DNA of 64,000 nucleotides from Celerinatantimonas sp046054195 (GTDB taxonomy: Bacteria; Pseudomonadota; Gammaproteobacteria; Enterobacterales; Celerinatantimonadaceae): assembly GCF_046054195.1 (NCBI RefSeq), contig NZ_JBEQCS010000004.1, forward strand, positions 124,001 through 188,000, in the 5' to 3' direction. The notes under the pieces are model-generated. The model made no database searches, was not told the origin of the DNA, and saw nothing but the letters and a program-made list of their open reading frames with translations. Position 1 is the first letter of the stretch. Each line of letters begins with the position of its first letter. Made by a program: the position numbers and the translations under genes. Shown here piece by piece: positions 1-8,635 of the stretch.

Positions 1-413
1 TAATCGATATGTTCAATCCCATACTTCATCTTATACAGATTTATCTTCTCACCTGAATCATGAATAATCTGCACATTATCAAGGTGTCCATATTTGTCAT
101 TGAGCTGGCGAACAAACTCCTCGTTGGTCTCAATCAAAATAATCTGGCAATGATCAGAACGACGTTTGATTAATAACTCCGTGAAAACCCCTGTACCTGG
201 GCCAATTTCGACAATACAACGCGCGCTAGTAAAATCAATCTGTTTAACCATTTTGCGAGCAAGAAAGCGAGAGCTGGGAGCAATTGCGCCAACTGTACGT
301 GGAGTTAAGAGAAATTGACGGGCGAAAAGAAGTTTAGACTGGATAAAATCAAATTGAAAAAGAGCGCTCATCGGCGCAGTCAAACGCCGAAATAAAGATT
401 GATTCTCGGGCAT
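1..413 (-). CDS. Class I SAM-dependent methyltransferase, C-terminally cut by the window edge
   Basis: Reading the minus strand from an ATG at 413 gives an open frame to base 1, about 137 residues. It contains SAM-binding motif I (VEIGPGTGVFTELLI) followed by an acidic strand end (IILIETNEEFV), as in Rossmann-type methyltransferases. The motif resembles KsgA/PmtA-like enzymes (rRNA adenine or phospholipid N-methylation), and the preceding GAIAPSSRFLARKM also fits the phospholipid methyltransferase (PmtA-like) group. The substrate cannot be settled because the C-terminal part lies outside the window. No clear Shine-Dalgarno sequence was identified. Confidence 0.75.
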   Translation of the reverse strand, partial: MPENQSLFRRLTAPMSALFQFDFIQSKLLFARQFLLTPRTVGAIAPSSRFLARKMVKQIDFTSARCIVEIGPGTGVFTELLIKRRSDHCQIILIETNEEFVRQLNDKYGHLDNVQIIHDSGEKINLYKMKYGIEHID

Positions 414-631
414 TACTCCCCCATAAAAATGAATAAAATGCACATGACTAGCCAGCTTAAAAGCTTATTTAAATCAGGCCAATGCAGGAAAACCCCTATA
501 AACTCTCCGGCATTGAAGTTCATCATCCATAAAAACATTAGACGTTTCAAGGCCAAAAAGTTCCCTTAAACAGACACAATTATGTGATGTCGATGGTTTT
601 CTTACTCGGAGCGACGGCTTGCTGACCAACG

Positions 632-1018
632 TTATTGGCCGTCATCTTGATGAAAATCGGCAGCAGAGCACAACGATGCTTGGTGAAAAACCATTTGCCA
701 GTTTTCACCATTCCAACGCCATAAACTGGTACGGCGCGTGTATTTAATTGGCCGTTCGGGCAGTTTAATCATGCATTGATAGATCAGTTGATGGGTATCG
801 TGTGAAATCTGGCGATGTTCAAGTGCATGGATATCAACTTCCCAATGATCACCGTACACATCGGCTGACATGGTTTGGGCTCGTTCTAAACGCTCGCCTT
901 TAGCTGTAATCTCAACAAAATCATCCGCTAAAAGCGCACTAAATTGCTCCATACAATGCCTAATAGCAGGACTTAATAATATTTTTTCCAAACTAATGAG
1001 TTGTTCACCAACATTCAT
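632..1018 (-). CDS. DUF4440 / SnoaL-like NTF2-fold protein
   Basis: This 128-residue protein has the look of the DUF4440 branch of the NTF2-like superfamily. An N-terminal helix (residues 1-30) is followed by ALLADDFVEI, and it ends with the typical strand pair RRTSLWRWNGENWQMVFHQAS. Such proteins are small alpha+beta cone folds that bind small ligands or serve as calcium/calmodulin-kinase association-like domains; the ligand is unknown. It is the last gene of a minus-strand run satD - DUF3307 - yecE - this gene, 31 bases after yecE. The start ATG at 1018 is preceded by GGAGAG. Confidence 0.75.
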   Translation of the reverse strand: MNVGEQLISLEKILLSPAIRHCMEQFSALLADDFVEITAKGERLERAQTMSADVYGDHWEVDIHALEHRQISHDTHQLIYQCMIKLPERPIKYTRRTSLWRWNGENWQMVFHQASLCSAADFHQDDGQ

Positions 1019-1049
1019 AATCTCTCTCCTTTACACTTACTGCCACTGA

Positions 1050-1955
1050 CTAAAAAATGCCGATTTGTTGACTACCTGGTAACTCTGGCAGCTCTAGACT
1101 AGGCAACGAGAAGTTTTTCTGGTTCTGACAAAAATCCGCTAACTGTTGATACAGATAAACGGCAAACTGTGGAGCAAGTGTATTATCTGGCGTGTGAATA
1201 AACAGGTGAGGATTTAATCCGTTACTAAGCCACTTTGATAGTTTAGCGAGCCAAGGCTGAAAAAATTGGTCGTTCGCCGACATTTGCGGATGCGCGATAA
1301 AGCGAATAACAGGTGTTTGCCCAGACTCTAATACATGCACAGGGATGTGCGGCTTTTTAGCATGCGCCTCAATGACAGCAGCTGTTGTAGGTAAAGCTGC
1401 AAAAACCGCGCGAGTATCCATCATTATCCGCTCGACTTTTTGTGCCATTAACAATCGGTTCAATTGCTGCTCCGCCGCTCCTTTGGCAAAAAACTGCGGA
1501 TGACGCACCTCGACCCCAAATGTTCTATCACTGGGGAGCTGGTTTAAGAAAGTTTCTAAATCAGGTAACTGCTGGGGCCCAAATTGTTTCGGCAGTTGGA
1601 TCATCCAGATACTGGTTTGTTCCGCAACAGGTGCCATCGTTGAAAAAAATTCACTCAATAACCCTTGCGTGTGACGTAACTGAGCTTGATGAGTAATACT
1701 TTGAGGCAACTTAAAGGTAAATCGAAACGCCTCGCCAACCGCCTGACTCCAATTGCGTACCGATGCAATTTTAGGAAGTGCATAGAAAGTAGTGTTCCCT
1801 TCTACGGTTGAAAAGACTTTTGCATAATCGGCTAACCATTGATCCCGAGGGCCACTATATAGGCATTCCCGCCATTTTTCGTGTGACCACATGGCCATAC
1901 CTACGCGCAAAACGCCAATATTTGTTGATGTCGATGGTGCTTGTTTATCTATCAA
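1050..1955 (-). CDS. yecE: YecE-like DUF72 protein
   Basis: This 301-residue protein matches the DUF72/YecE family, a TIM-barrel fold related to sugar-phosphate isomerases and of unknown function. Visible signatures are the N-terminal VGMAMWSHEKW segment, the YAKVFSTVEGNTTFYALP stretch (residues about 45-62), FTFKLPQSITH, and a late PHLFIHTPDN. E. coli YecE is slightly shorter. It lies 3 bases after the broken DUF3307 gene and is probably co-transcribed with satD. The usual family motif GNTTFY is intact, so this copy looks functional even though its upstream neighbour is disrupted. Confidence 0.85.
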   Translation of the reverse strand: MIDKQAPSTSTNIGVLRVGMAMWSHEKWRECLYSGPRDQWLADYAKVFSTVEGNTTFYALPKIASVRNWSQAVGEAFRFTFKLPQSITHQAQLRHTQGLLSEFFSTMAPVAEQTSIWMIQLPKQFGPQQLPDLETFLNQLPSDRTFGVEVRHPQFFAKGAAEQQLNRLLMAQKVERIMMDTRAVFAALPTTAAVIEAHAKKPHIPVHVLESGQTPVIRFIAHPQMSANDQFFQPWLAKLSKWLSNGLNPHLFIHTPDNTLAPQFAVYLYQQLADFCQNQKNFSLPSLELPELPGSQQIGIF

Positions 1956-1958
1956 ACC

Positions 1959-2631
1959 CTACCCTATTTCTTGAAGACTATTGACTAAAACCCCGATTAA
2001 AATCGTTACGGCGAAACTTGCCAATGTCCCGACCATAATATATTCAGTCAATTTTTTATCGTGCGAGTTACGCAATTCGCCAAAGCGGAATATTGACTTA
2101 GCGCCTAAAATCCATCCAACCGCAGCATATTGATGGCTTAAAATAAATGTCAGTGCAATAAAGCGCTCTAAATAACCAATCCACTGTCCCGCATTCGCTA
2201 AGCTAGTGGGCGTATCTTGCGATTTAGTTAAGTGTTCACTCCAGGGTTTAAGTAAGATGCCAACCAATGTTGATGCGGGTTTTAAAATGAGTAAATACCC
2301 CAGAGCAATAAAGATAATATTACTATTCGCCACCCAAACCATGAGCTCATGAACAAATTGAGGGCTGAGAGCTGCACAAGCAACCACGATAACAACTAAA
2401 TGAATTAACTGACGGATGAGAATCGCTTGGCAATAACGGCCATAAACCTGCTCTGATAGAACCGTTGCAAGGTAAATAACGCCCATCACAATTGCTGCAA
2501 CCACGGCCATACCGACAGGCAGATGATGATGATAAATAAAAATACCACCGCAGAGTGCGGCGAGTTAGCGCGCAGGACAGATAAAAATCAACCAGCAAAT
2601 ACCCAAACCAAAGCATTGCAAATAAGATCAT
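1959..2631 (-). pseudogene. DUF3307 membrane protein with an apparent frameshift near 2565
   Basis: The real start is ATG at 2631, which overlaps the satD stop in an ATGA junction and gives MILFAMLWFGYLLVDFYLS, a typical DUF3307 opening. That frame then degenerates into Ser/Cys-rich nonsense. The remaining family-like sequence, with membrane segments and a C-terminal half around RFGELRNSHDKKLTEYIMVG, is in another frame, open from about 2564 to 1959 and headed by LAALCGGIFIY. Joining the frames needs one base skipped, or two lost, between about 2562 and 2575. A sequencing error, a recent mutation or a restart at the in-frame ATG at 2510 are all possible. DUF3307 genes commonly sit beside satD. 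Confidence 0.7.
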
Positions 2632-3263
2632 TGCGAATACTCCATCTTGAACCAGTGATGCACATAATCCAGATATTCAGCCACTAACTGATAATGGCTG
2701 GCATTGAGTAACCGTGTCGTATTGCTGCGTTTTTTACCCAAAAGAGCCGCTAATACTGCATGGCTTTTATCCTCTGCGCTCAAGTAAGTTAATAGAACCT
2801 GCGCTTGGATAGCGGTCAGTGACAACAGATGAACATCTAAGAATTTACTGACCAACTCAACTCTATCGGTAAATTTTTGGTTTGCTGTTTGAACCCCTAG
2901 CAGTTGGGTATTTTTCAAACGATCAAGCCCCATACCTGAGAGCGTAAACGCATCCCCAGTGGAACTTTTAACGCTATCGCGAATCGCATCAATCTTGCCA
3001 ATACCGATGCTCTGGCGGATATCAACGCTAGGCTGCGCAGCTTTTAAAGCTAAACGCAAAACTAAAGCGGCATAAAAGCTGAAACTGGCATTTTGGAATA
3101 AGATCTGGAACGAATCCCCCCGATAAATATCAAAGGCATCATACTCAGTTTTTAATAACGATTTTAACGTCTTATTAAGAACATCTAATGTGTTGTCATA
3201 ATCAGTTGGGCCAAGTGCCCGAGAATTGACGATGTCACCCGTAATTACCGCCACTGTATTCAT
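2628..3263 (-). CDS. SatD family protein
   Basis: About 211 residues. AVITGDIVNSR near the N-terminus and DIYRGDSFQILF (about residues 45-60) are SatD family hallmarks. The C-terminal third (AQVLLTYLSAEDKSHAVLAALL...NTTRLLN) looks like a sigma-region-4-type helix-turn-helix, so a DNA-binding role is possible, though the family's molecular function is unknown. I chose ATG 3263 over the longer frame from 3278 because GGAG lies 9 bases before 3263 and nothing suitable precedes 3278. First gene of an operon with DUF3307 (4-base overlap), yecE and the DUF4440 gene. A palindromic element lies 46-81 bases upstream. Confidence 0.8.
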   Translation of the reverse strand: MNTVAVITGDIVNSRALGPTDYDNTLDVLNKTLKSLLKTEYDAFDIYRGDSFQILFQNASFSFYAALVLRLALKAAQPSVDIRQSIGIGKIDAIRDSVKSSTGDAFTLSGMGLDRLKNTQLLGVQTANQKFTDRVELVSKFLDVHLLSLTAIQAQVLLTYLSAEDKSHAVLAALLGKKRSNTTRLLNASHYQLVAEYLDYVHHWFKMEYSQ

Positions 3264-3308
3264 GACCTGCTGCTCCATGGCGCGAACGAATTACTAAGTT
3301 ACCATAAT

Positions 3309-3344
3309 TAATCACAATTTAAAATGTGATTATAATTAATCACA
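3309..3344. promoter_or_regulatory. Three-half-site palindromic element upstream of satD
   Basis: TAATCACA (3309-3316), TGTGATTA (3325-3332) and TAATCACA (3337-3344) alternate in orientation. The last two form a perfect 8+8 inverted repeat with a 4-base spacer, and the first two form another inverted repeat in the opposite arrangement. The spacing does not fit CRP (TGTGA-N6-TCACA). The position 46-81 bases before the satD start suggests an operator. Which regulator binds is unknown; the HTH-like end of SatD makes autoregulation a possibility. Confidence 0.5.
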
Positions 3345-3358
3345 ATACATCAAAAAGA

Positions 3359-3387
3359 AGAGTCCCCTATCCTAAATAGGAGACTCT
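3359..3387 (-). terminator. Rho-independent terminator of gcd
   Basis: Inverted repeat AGAGTC-C-CCTAT / ATAGG-A-GACTCT with a 5-base loop and one mismatch. On the minus strand it is followed by a T-rich run (CTTCTTTTTG). It lies 20 bases beyond the gcd stop codon. Confidence 0.8.
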
Positions 3388-3407
3388 AGATTGAAAGGTG
3401 AAAGGAG

Positions 3408-5735
3408 TTAATCAGCTAGTTTATAAGCAACCACATAATCACCGATTGTGGTACCAATCGAACCATGGCCACCCGCAACCTGGACGACCATCTGCTGACC
3501 TTTACTATTGAGATACGTCATCGGTGTTGCTTGTCCACCAGCAGGCAATCGAGCTTTCCATAAAACTTTACCCGTAGTTAAATCATACGCCCGAATAAAA
3601 TCATCAACCGCAGCCGACATAAAGACTACACCACTACCGGTAATAATTGGCCCACCAATACCAGGAACTCCCATCGTAATTGGCAATGGTAGCGGCGTCA
3701 TATCATAGATAGTGCCGTTTTTATGTTTCCAAGCTATTTTTCCATTGCTTAAATTCACCCCAGCAACAAATCCCCAAGGAGGCTGCTGACATGGCACACC
3801 AAGAGGTGAAAGAAACGGCGTTAGATTAACCGCATACGGGCCACCTGTATTGGCATTAAGTCCGTGTTCACCCGTGTTCGTTTTCCCCATATCTTGCCCG
3901 GTATTAGGCACCAATGTTGACGTAAATGCCAAATACAACGGCATCCCGAACATGACCTGCCGTTTGGGATCGACAGCAATACTTCCCCAGTTAAAGACCC
4001 CAAAGTTCCCTGGATAGACAATCGTGCCTTGCAGTGATGGCGGCGTATATTGCCCTTCATAACGCAATGAGCGGAACTTGATCCGGCACCAAAGCTGATC
4101 AAGTGGTGTCGCGCCCCACATATCAGCACCAGTTAAAGGTTTGGGTTTAAAATTAAGCCCTGATGAAGGCTGGGTTGGCGATGCGTGATCGCCAGCAATG
4201 GTTCCTTGAGGGGCTTTTTGTTCAGTAATCGGGATAATGGGTTCCCCCGTTTTACGATTAAGAACATAAACATCGCCCTGTTTCGTTGGCACCACTAAAG
4301 CTGGCTGCATTCCATCATCAGTTTTTAGATCCAATAACGCAGGTTGTGCCGGTGTATCCATATCCCATAAATCATGGTGAATGAACTGTTGCACCCAAGC
4401 AACCTTACCGGTTGCCAATCTTAAAGCCACAACTGATGTTGAGTATTTTTCTTCATTGGCAGTACGATACATTCCCAATTGATCGGGGGTACGGTTACCC
4501 ATCGGTAAATAAATGAGCCCTAATTTAGGGTCAGCGCTTGCGACCGACCAGCTATTTGGCGAGCTGACTGCATATGTTTCACCATCACTGATAGGTTCAG
4601 TTTTTTCTGGATGAGCAGCGTCCCAATTCCAAACCAGTTGCCCTGTTTTCACATCATAGGCTCGAATTACACCAGAAGGTTCATTGATCGCATAGTTATC
4701 ATTAACTGAGCCCGCAACCACAACCACCCCTTTAGCCACAAGTGGCGGTGATGTTGAATAGTAATAGCCAGCCTGCTTAAACGGCATATTCTTGGTTAAA
4801 TCTAACTCACCATGCTCAGCGAAATTGTCGCAACGCGCCCCAGTGGCCGGGTCAAGTGCAATCAGACGTGCATCTGATGTCGGCAAAAACAGTTCAGCAT
4901 CACACTGAACTGGATCTAAAAGTTCAGATTTTTTATCAACTGTTTGCGCGGCGATAATTTTGCCATCGCTAGCGGGCTGATAAGACACACCTCGACAAGT
5001 TTGATGTTGGCGCTGCATCTGCGGCGGGACTTTGGCATCAAAAACCCAACGCTTTGCCCCGGTATCAGCATCTAGAGCAACTAACCAATTATGTGGCGTA
5101 CACAAATATAAGGTGTTACCGATTTTTAATGGGGTTGCCTCATAGGTCGTTTCAGTCACATCTTTCGGACCTTTTCGATCGCCAGTCTCATAGACCCATG
5201 CCTGCTTTAATTGCGTCACATTAGCCGTGGTAATTTTATCCAGCGGAGAATATCGCTGCCCTAAATTACTCCGGCCATAGGCATACCAGCTATCATCTGG
5301 AACATCGCCAATATTGGGGGTTTGATTGACAATCTTATCGGGTAACTTACCACTTTGATCAAACGGGCTATTGAGCAAACTACCTAATGTTACCACCGCA
5401 ACAATCAACCATAGCGGCAACAACGTTTTTGGATTGTTCCGCCCAAGCTGACTAAGCACAAGTGGAATAGCAATAATCAAGAACAGTCCCATTCGGGTGG
5501 CCAAAGCCCACCAATAGTAGCCAGATTCCCACAATGACCATAAAAGGGTTGCTATCAAAAACAAACCATACAGCCACAAAGCTTGTTTGCGTTTTTGCCA
5601 AGCAAGTTTCGCGTTGATAACAAGTACTATCCCTGCCAGCAGATAATAGATACTGCCGCCACTGTATAGCAGGTAGGCTCCACCTATTGCCAAGACTGCG
5701 CCGACTAGAAAGCTTAAAACTGCAAAAATTAACAT
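3408..5735 (-). CDS. gcd: Membrane-bound PQQ-dependent glucose dehydrogenase
   Basis: Oxidises glucose and other aldoses to lactones in the periplasm and passes electrons to ubiquinone. About 775 residues from ATG 5735 (AGGA 8 bases upstream; the longer frame from 5774 adds 13 residues and lacks a site). The first 130 or so residues hold about five hydrophobic segments, as in E. coli Gcd (796 aa). The rest is an eight-bladed PQQ propeller starting at DDSWYAYGRSNLGQRYSPL, with HHDLWDMDTPAQPALLD (catalytic Asp region) and PTKQGDVYVLNRKTGEP (PQQ-contacting Lys). No PQQ synthesis genes are in the window, so the cofactor is made elsewhere or imported. Terminated at 3359-3387. Confidence 0.95.
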   Translation of the reverse strand: MLIFAVLSFLVGAVLAIGGAYLLYSGGSIYYLLAGIVLVINAKLAWQKRKQALWLYGLFLIATLLWSLWESGYYWWALATRMGLFLIIAIPLVLSQLGRNNPKTLLPLWLIVAVVTLGSLLNSPFDQSGKLPDKIVNQTPNIGDVPDDSWYAYGRSNLGQRYSPLDKITTANVTQLKQAWVYETGDRKGPKDVTETTYEATPLKIGNTLYLCTPHNWLVALDADTGAKRWVFDAKVPPQMQRQHQTCRGVSYQPASDGKIIAAQTVDKKSELLDPVQCDAELFLPTSDARLIALDPATGARCDNFAEHGELDLTKNMPFKQAGYYYSTSPPLVAKGVVVVAGSVNDNYAINEPSGVIRAYDVKTGQLVWNWDAAHPEKTEPISDGETYAVSSPNSWSVASADPKLGLIYLPMGNRTPDQLGMYRTANEEKYSTSVVALRLATGKVAWVQQFIHHDLWDMDTPAQPALLDLKTDDGMQPALVVPTKQGDVYVLNRKTGEPIIPITEQKAPQGTIAGDHASPTQPSSGLNFKPKPLTGADMWGATPLDQLWCRIKFRSLRYEGQYTPPSLQGTIVYPGNFGVFNWGSIAVDPKRQVMFGMPLYLAFTSTLVPNTGQDMGKTNTGEHGLNANTGGPYAVNLTPFLSPLGVPCQQPPWGFVAGVNLSNGKIAWKHKNGTIYDMTPLPLPITMGVPGIGGPIITGSGVVFMSAAVDDFIRAYDLTTGKVLWKARLPAGGQATPMTYLNSKGQQMVVQVAGGHGSIGTTIGDYVVAYKLAD

Positions 5736-5903
5736 ATCCTGTATCCTTTCTCGTTTTAAGATATAAATGCGCAACTTAAAGTGTAGTGGAGAATCAAGGG
5801 ATGTTAGGGATATTTTACATCTATAAAGAATAAAATTTAGCCAACAATCAAGTCGATATCAGCAATTGTTGCCTCTATGATGGATAGCCAGCAGTTAGGC
5901 TAG

Positions 5904-6443
5904 TTAGGTCTTGTGCCGCGCGTCTTTGGCTAAAGCTGACATCATCACTTTATCGAGATATTGGCCTTGGCGAAACCCCGCCTGACGAAGCACACCTTCA
6001 TGGATGAAACCCGCGTTCTCATAAGCTTTAATCGCTTGAATATTATTGCTGTAAGCGGTTAAAAAAATACGATTAAGATTAAATCTCTGGAACCCATATT
6101 CAGTCACTAATCGTGCAACTTCACTGCCGATTCCGCGGCTCCAATAGCGCTGTTCACCGATTAAGATAAAAAACTCTGCGCTTCGGTTAATCATCGACAT
6201 CTGAGTTATTCCCGCATAGCCAATTAACTCGCCCGTCTTTTTGCAGCAGATGCCAACATGAAAACTTTGATGATTCTGATTAATACCACTTAACCAGTTT
6301 TTAATATCCTGCAGCGAATGAGGCCAATTAAACTGTGACAAGCTATATTGTGTCACCAGTCGATTTTCGCTCCAGCGCACAAACACTGGCGCATCTGCAA
6401 GCTCTAGTGAGCGAAACCGAACCTGTTCAGATTCAAGAAGCAT
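5904..6443 (-). CDS. GNAT acetyltransferase, RimJ/RimL-like
   Basis: 179 residues of the Acetyltransf_3 type. RFRSLELADAPVFVRW opens the fold, GELIGYAGI is the beta-4 region, and the acetyl-CoA pyrophosphate loop is seen as RYWSRGIGSEVARLV (about residues 98-112). It ends with the NIQAIKAYENAGFIHEGVLR motif typical of RimJ/RimL and of SpeG-like or aminoglycoside-type acetyltransferases. The substrate (protein N-terminus, amino acid or amine) cannot be inferred. It shares its length and general class with the next gene, but the two are clearly divergent in sequence. Confidence 0.85.
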   Translation of the reverse strand: MLLESEQVRFRSLELADAPVFVRWSENRLVTQYSLSQFNWPHSLQDIKNWLSGINQNHQSFHVGICCKKTGELIGYAGITQMSMINRSAEFFILIGEQRYWSRGIGSEVARLVTEYGFQRFNLNRIFLTAYSNNIQAIKAYENAGFIHEGVLRQAGFRQGQYLDKVMMSALAKDARHKT

Positions 6444-6531
6444 GGCACTAACTCCAATGCTGGTTAGAATAAGATCAGATTGAATGTAGCGGATGAGGAT
6501 GACAAATCGATGAATGGAGTAAAACGAAAAA

Positions 6532-7071
6532 CTACTGAATTTTTAGTTGCTGCCACTCTTGGCGCAAAATACCGTATTTAACACTGTCGTAATACTGGCC
6601 TTTATAATATCGAACCATGCGCAAACGTGCTTCTTGTTTAAGCCCAACTTTACTTGCGCAGCGCATCATTCCCGGATTACCAGACCATGTAGTCAATCCA
6701 ACTCGAGCAATATCAAACACACTAAACAGATGATCAATCCATAAAGGCAGAACCTTGCTAGCGATGCCTTTTGACCAATATTGAGAGTCATAAATAATCA
6801 CCCCCATTTCTAGCCACCGAGTTGCTTCACATTCCCAGTAATAACTCACCGATCCGATTGGCTCATCATTTACACAAATTAATTGCATATCTTCACCGCT
6901 ACAGAGCCTTAGAAAAACGTTTTGGGCAAATTGCTCGATGGTCGGTTCGTGATAGGAGAAATAAGGGCCATTAAATTCACTCCAGAGAGGATCTTTGGTA
7001 ACTAATCGATGCAGTGATTCAAGTTCATCGAGTTGCGCCCGGCGGATAGAGACGGTCATTTCGCTACTCAA
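6532..7071 (-). CDS. GNAT acetyltransferase
   Basis: 179 residues. SIRRAQLDELESLHRLV opens the GNAT fold, and the CoA-binding loop is QYWSKGIASKVLPLW (about residues 118-132). The tail VGLTTWSGNPGMMRCASKVGLKQEARLRMVRYYKGQYYDSVKYGIL is typical of RimJ-like proteins, where a conserved Tyr/Asp ends the fold. It lies 88 bases upstream of the other GNAT gene on the same strand and divergent from rhlE, with about 165 bases between the two starts. Substrate unknown. Confidence 0.85.
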   Translation of the reverse strand: MSSEMTVSIRRAQLDELESLHRLVTKDPLWSEFNGPYFSYHEPTIEQFAQNVFLRLCSGEDMQLICVNDEPIGSVSYYWECEATRWLEMGVIIYDSQYWSKGIASKVLPLWIDHLFSVFDIARVGLTTWSGNPGMMRCASKVGLKQEARLRMVRYYKGQYYDSVKYGILRQEWQQLKIQ

Positions 7072-7238
7072 GGCGTTTCCTTATTAAAACATTTTTTAAA
7101 CGAGCTAAGTTTAGCCCAAGCAACGGCTAAATCCTATGTGTCTGCGGCGCTAGATAAAGATTATTTCTGGCTAATAAACCGCTTTTAGTCTAGACTTGCG
7201 GCTCATTTCGTTATGTCTTTTATTAAATGCGAGTTGCT

Positions 7239-8474
7239 ATGTCATTTGCCGAACTAGGCTTATCCAAACCCATTACTGAATCTCTAGATGCGCTCGGATA
7301 TACCAAGCCAACCCCCATTCAGGCAAAATCTGTCCCTGTTATTCTTGAGGGCAAAGATGTACTAGCAGCAGCGCAAACCGGTACCGGGAAAACCGCGGCG
7401 TTTGTATTGCCGTTGCTTGAGCAACTGCGCATGCAAAAGCCATCGCAAAACAAAGAAGTTAAAGCACTGATTGTAACGCCGACACGCGAATTAGCAGCCC
7501 AAATTGATGCCAATATTAAAGCGTATGCGAAAAACTTACGGATTCGTCACCAAGTTATTTTTGGTGGCGTCAGTGCTAAAAACCAGATCCGCCAGTTAAT
7601 TCCTGGCTGTGAACTATTAACGGCAACCCCTGGGCGATTGCTTGATCTTTGTTCGCAAGGCATGTTGGATCTATCCAAAGTACAGACATTAGTACTTGAT
7701 GAAGCAGACCGAATGCTAGATATGGGATTTATTCATGACATTCGCAGGCTTTTGAAATTACTCCCAGCAAAACGTCAGAATCTGCTGTTTTCCGCAACCT
7801 TCGCTGGCGAGATCCGCCGATTAGCGCAAACCCTGCTGAATCAGCCGGTTGAAATTACTGTTGATCGCGAAAACCAAACCGCTCGCAAAGTCGACCAATT
7901 CTACACACTGGTCGATAACAATGACAAAACGGGTCTATTGAAACAATTAGTGATTGAGAACAAGTGGCAACAAGTTCTAGTATTTACTCGCACCAAACAT
8001 GGTGCCAATCGCCTAACCCAACGATTAGAGCGAGCGAACATTAACGCCGCGGCTATTCATGGTAATAAAAGCCAGAATGCCCGAGTCAATGCCTTGAATG
8101 GTTTTAAAGATGGTCGCATCGAAGTGTTAGTTGCAACAGATATCGCAGCTCGCGGGCTAGATATCAAACAATTGCCACAAATCGTCAACTTTGACTTGCC
8201 TAATATCCCTGAAGATTATGTGCATCGTATTGGCCGTACGGGGCGAGCCGGACAATCAGGAACCGCATATTCACTCGTTAGCGAAGAGCAATTGCCGCTG
8301 TTAAATGACATTGAAAAATTCATTAGCTCACCCATTAACGAACTCAATGTTGCAGGTTTTAGCGCTTCATTTAGTCGTAAAAGTGCTCAATCGGCGAAGA
8401 AATCCCAACCAAATCGTCGCCACCACGCGCCGCGTCGTAATCGTCCCCGCAAAGCTGCGCCAGCTAAATCTTAA
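7239..8474 (+). CDS. rhlE: DEAD-box ATP-dependent RNA helicase RhlE
   Basis: Unwinds short RNA duplexes and acts in ribosome maturation and RNA turnover. About 411 residues with every family motif in order: Q motif (TPIQAKSVP), Walker A AQTGTGKT, PTRELAAQ, TPGRLLDL, DEAD in VLDEADRMLDMGF, SAT, and HRIGRTGRAG. A basic tail (SRKSAQSAKKSQPNRRHHAPRRNRPRK) follows the helicase core and probably binds RNA. I chose ATG 7239 (MSFAELGL, the usual RhlE start) over the frame from 7227, with GAG 5 bases upstream. A single-gene unit followed by a hairpin at 8490. Confidence 0.92.
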   Translation: MSFAELGLSKPITESLDALGYTKPTPIQAKSVPVILEGKDVLAAAQTGTGKTAAFVLPLLEQLRMQKPSQNKEVKALIVTPTRELAAQIDANIKAYAKNLRIRHQVIFGGVSAKNQIRQLIPGCELLTATPGRLLDLCSQGMLDLSKVQTLVLDEADRMLDMGFIHDIRRLLKLLPAKRQNLLFSATFAGEIRRLAQTLLNQPVEITVDRENQTARKVDQFYTLVDNNDKTGLLKQLVIENKWQQVLVFTRTKHGANRLTQRLERANINAAAIHGNKSQNARVNALNGFKDGRIEVLVATDIAARGLDIKQLPQIVNFDLPNIPEDYVHRIGRTGRAGQSGTAYSLVSEEQLPLLNDIEKFISSPINELNVAGFSASFSRKSAQSAKKSQPNRRHHAPRRNRPRKAAPAKS

Positions 8475-8489
8475 CCGTGATAAAGGCCA

Positions 8490-8520
8490 AGGGGCTATCC
8501 ATCTTTTGTGATTAGCCCCT
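8490..8520 (+). terminator. Hairpin after rhlE
   Basis: AGGGGCTA (8490-8497) and TAGCCCCT (8513-8520) form a perfect 8-bp stem 15 bases after the rhlE stop. No T-run follows, so it may act as a weak or factor-dependent terminator or as a 3' end stabiliser. Confidence 0.5.
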
Positions 8521-8635
8521 GGGTAACTGCCTATTTGGGCCATTTATCAAAATACGGTATGCTTAATAGCAAGTAGATTTAATGGCGAGGTAAGTTATTA
8601 CTCAACCGATATCTAAAAATCGGCAACCGTTTTCT

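Noticed and set aside
2347..2631. 94-residue frame as a separate gene
   Set aside because: Its first 19 or so residues are DUF3307-like, then it turns to nonsense while the family sequence continues in another frame. It is treated as the start of one frameshifted gene.
3325..3344. CRP site upstream of satD
   Set aside because: TGTGA and TCACA are 10 bases apart rather than 6, and the symmetric arms extend to 8 bases, which does not fit CRP.
8305..8511. 68-residue frame inside rhlE
   Set aside because: It overlaps the rhlE C-terminus in another frame, where the basic tail makes spurious frames likely.
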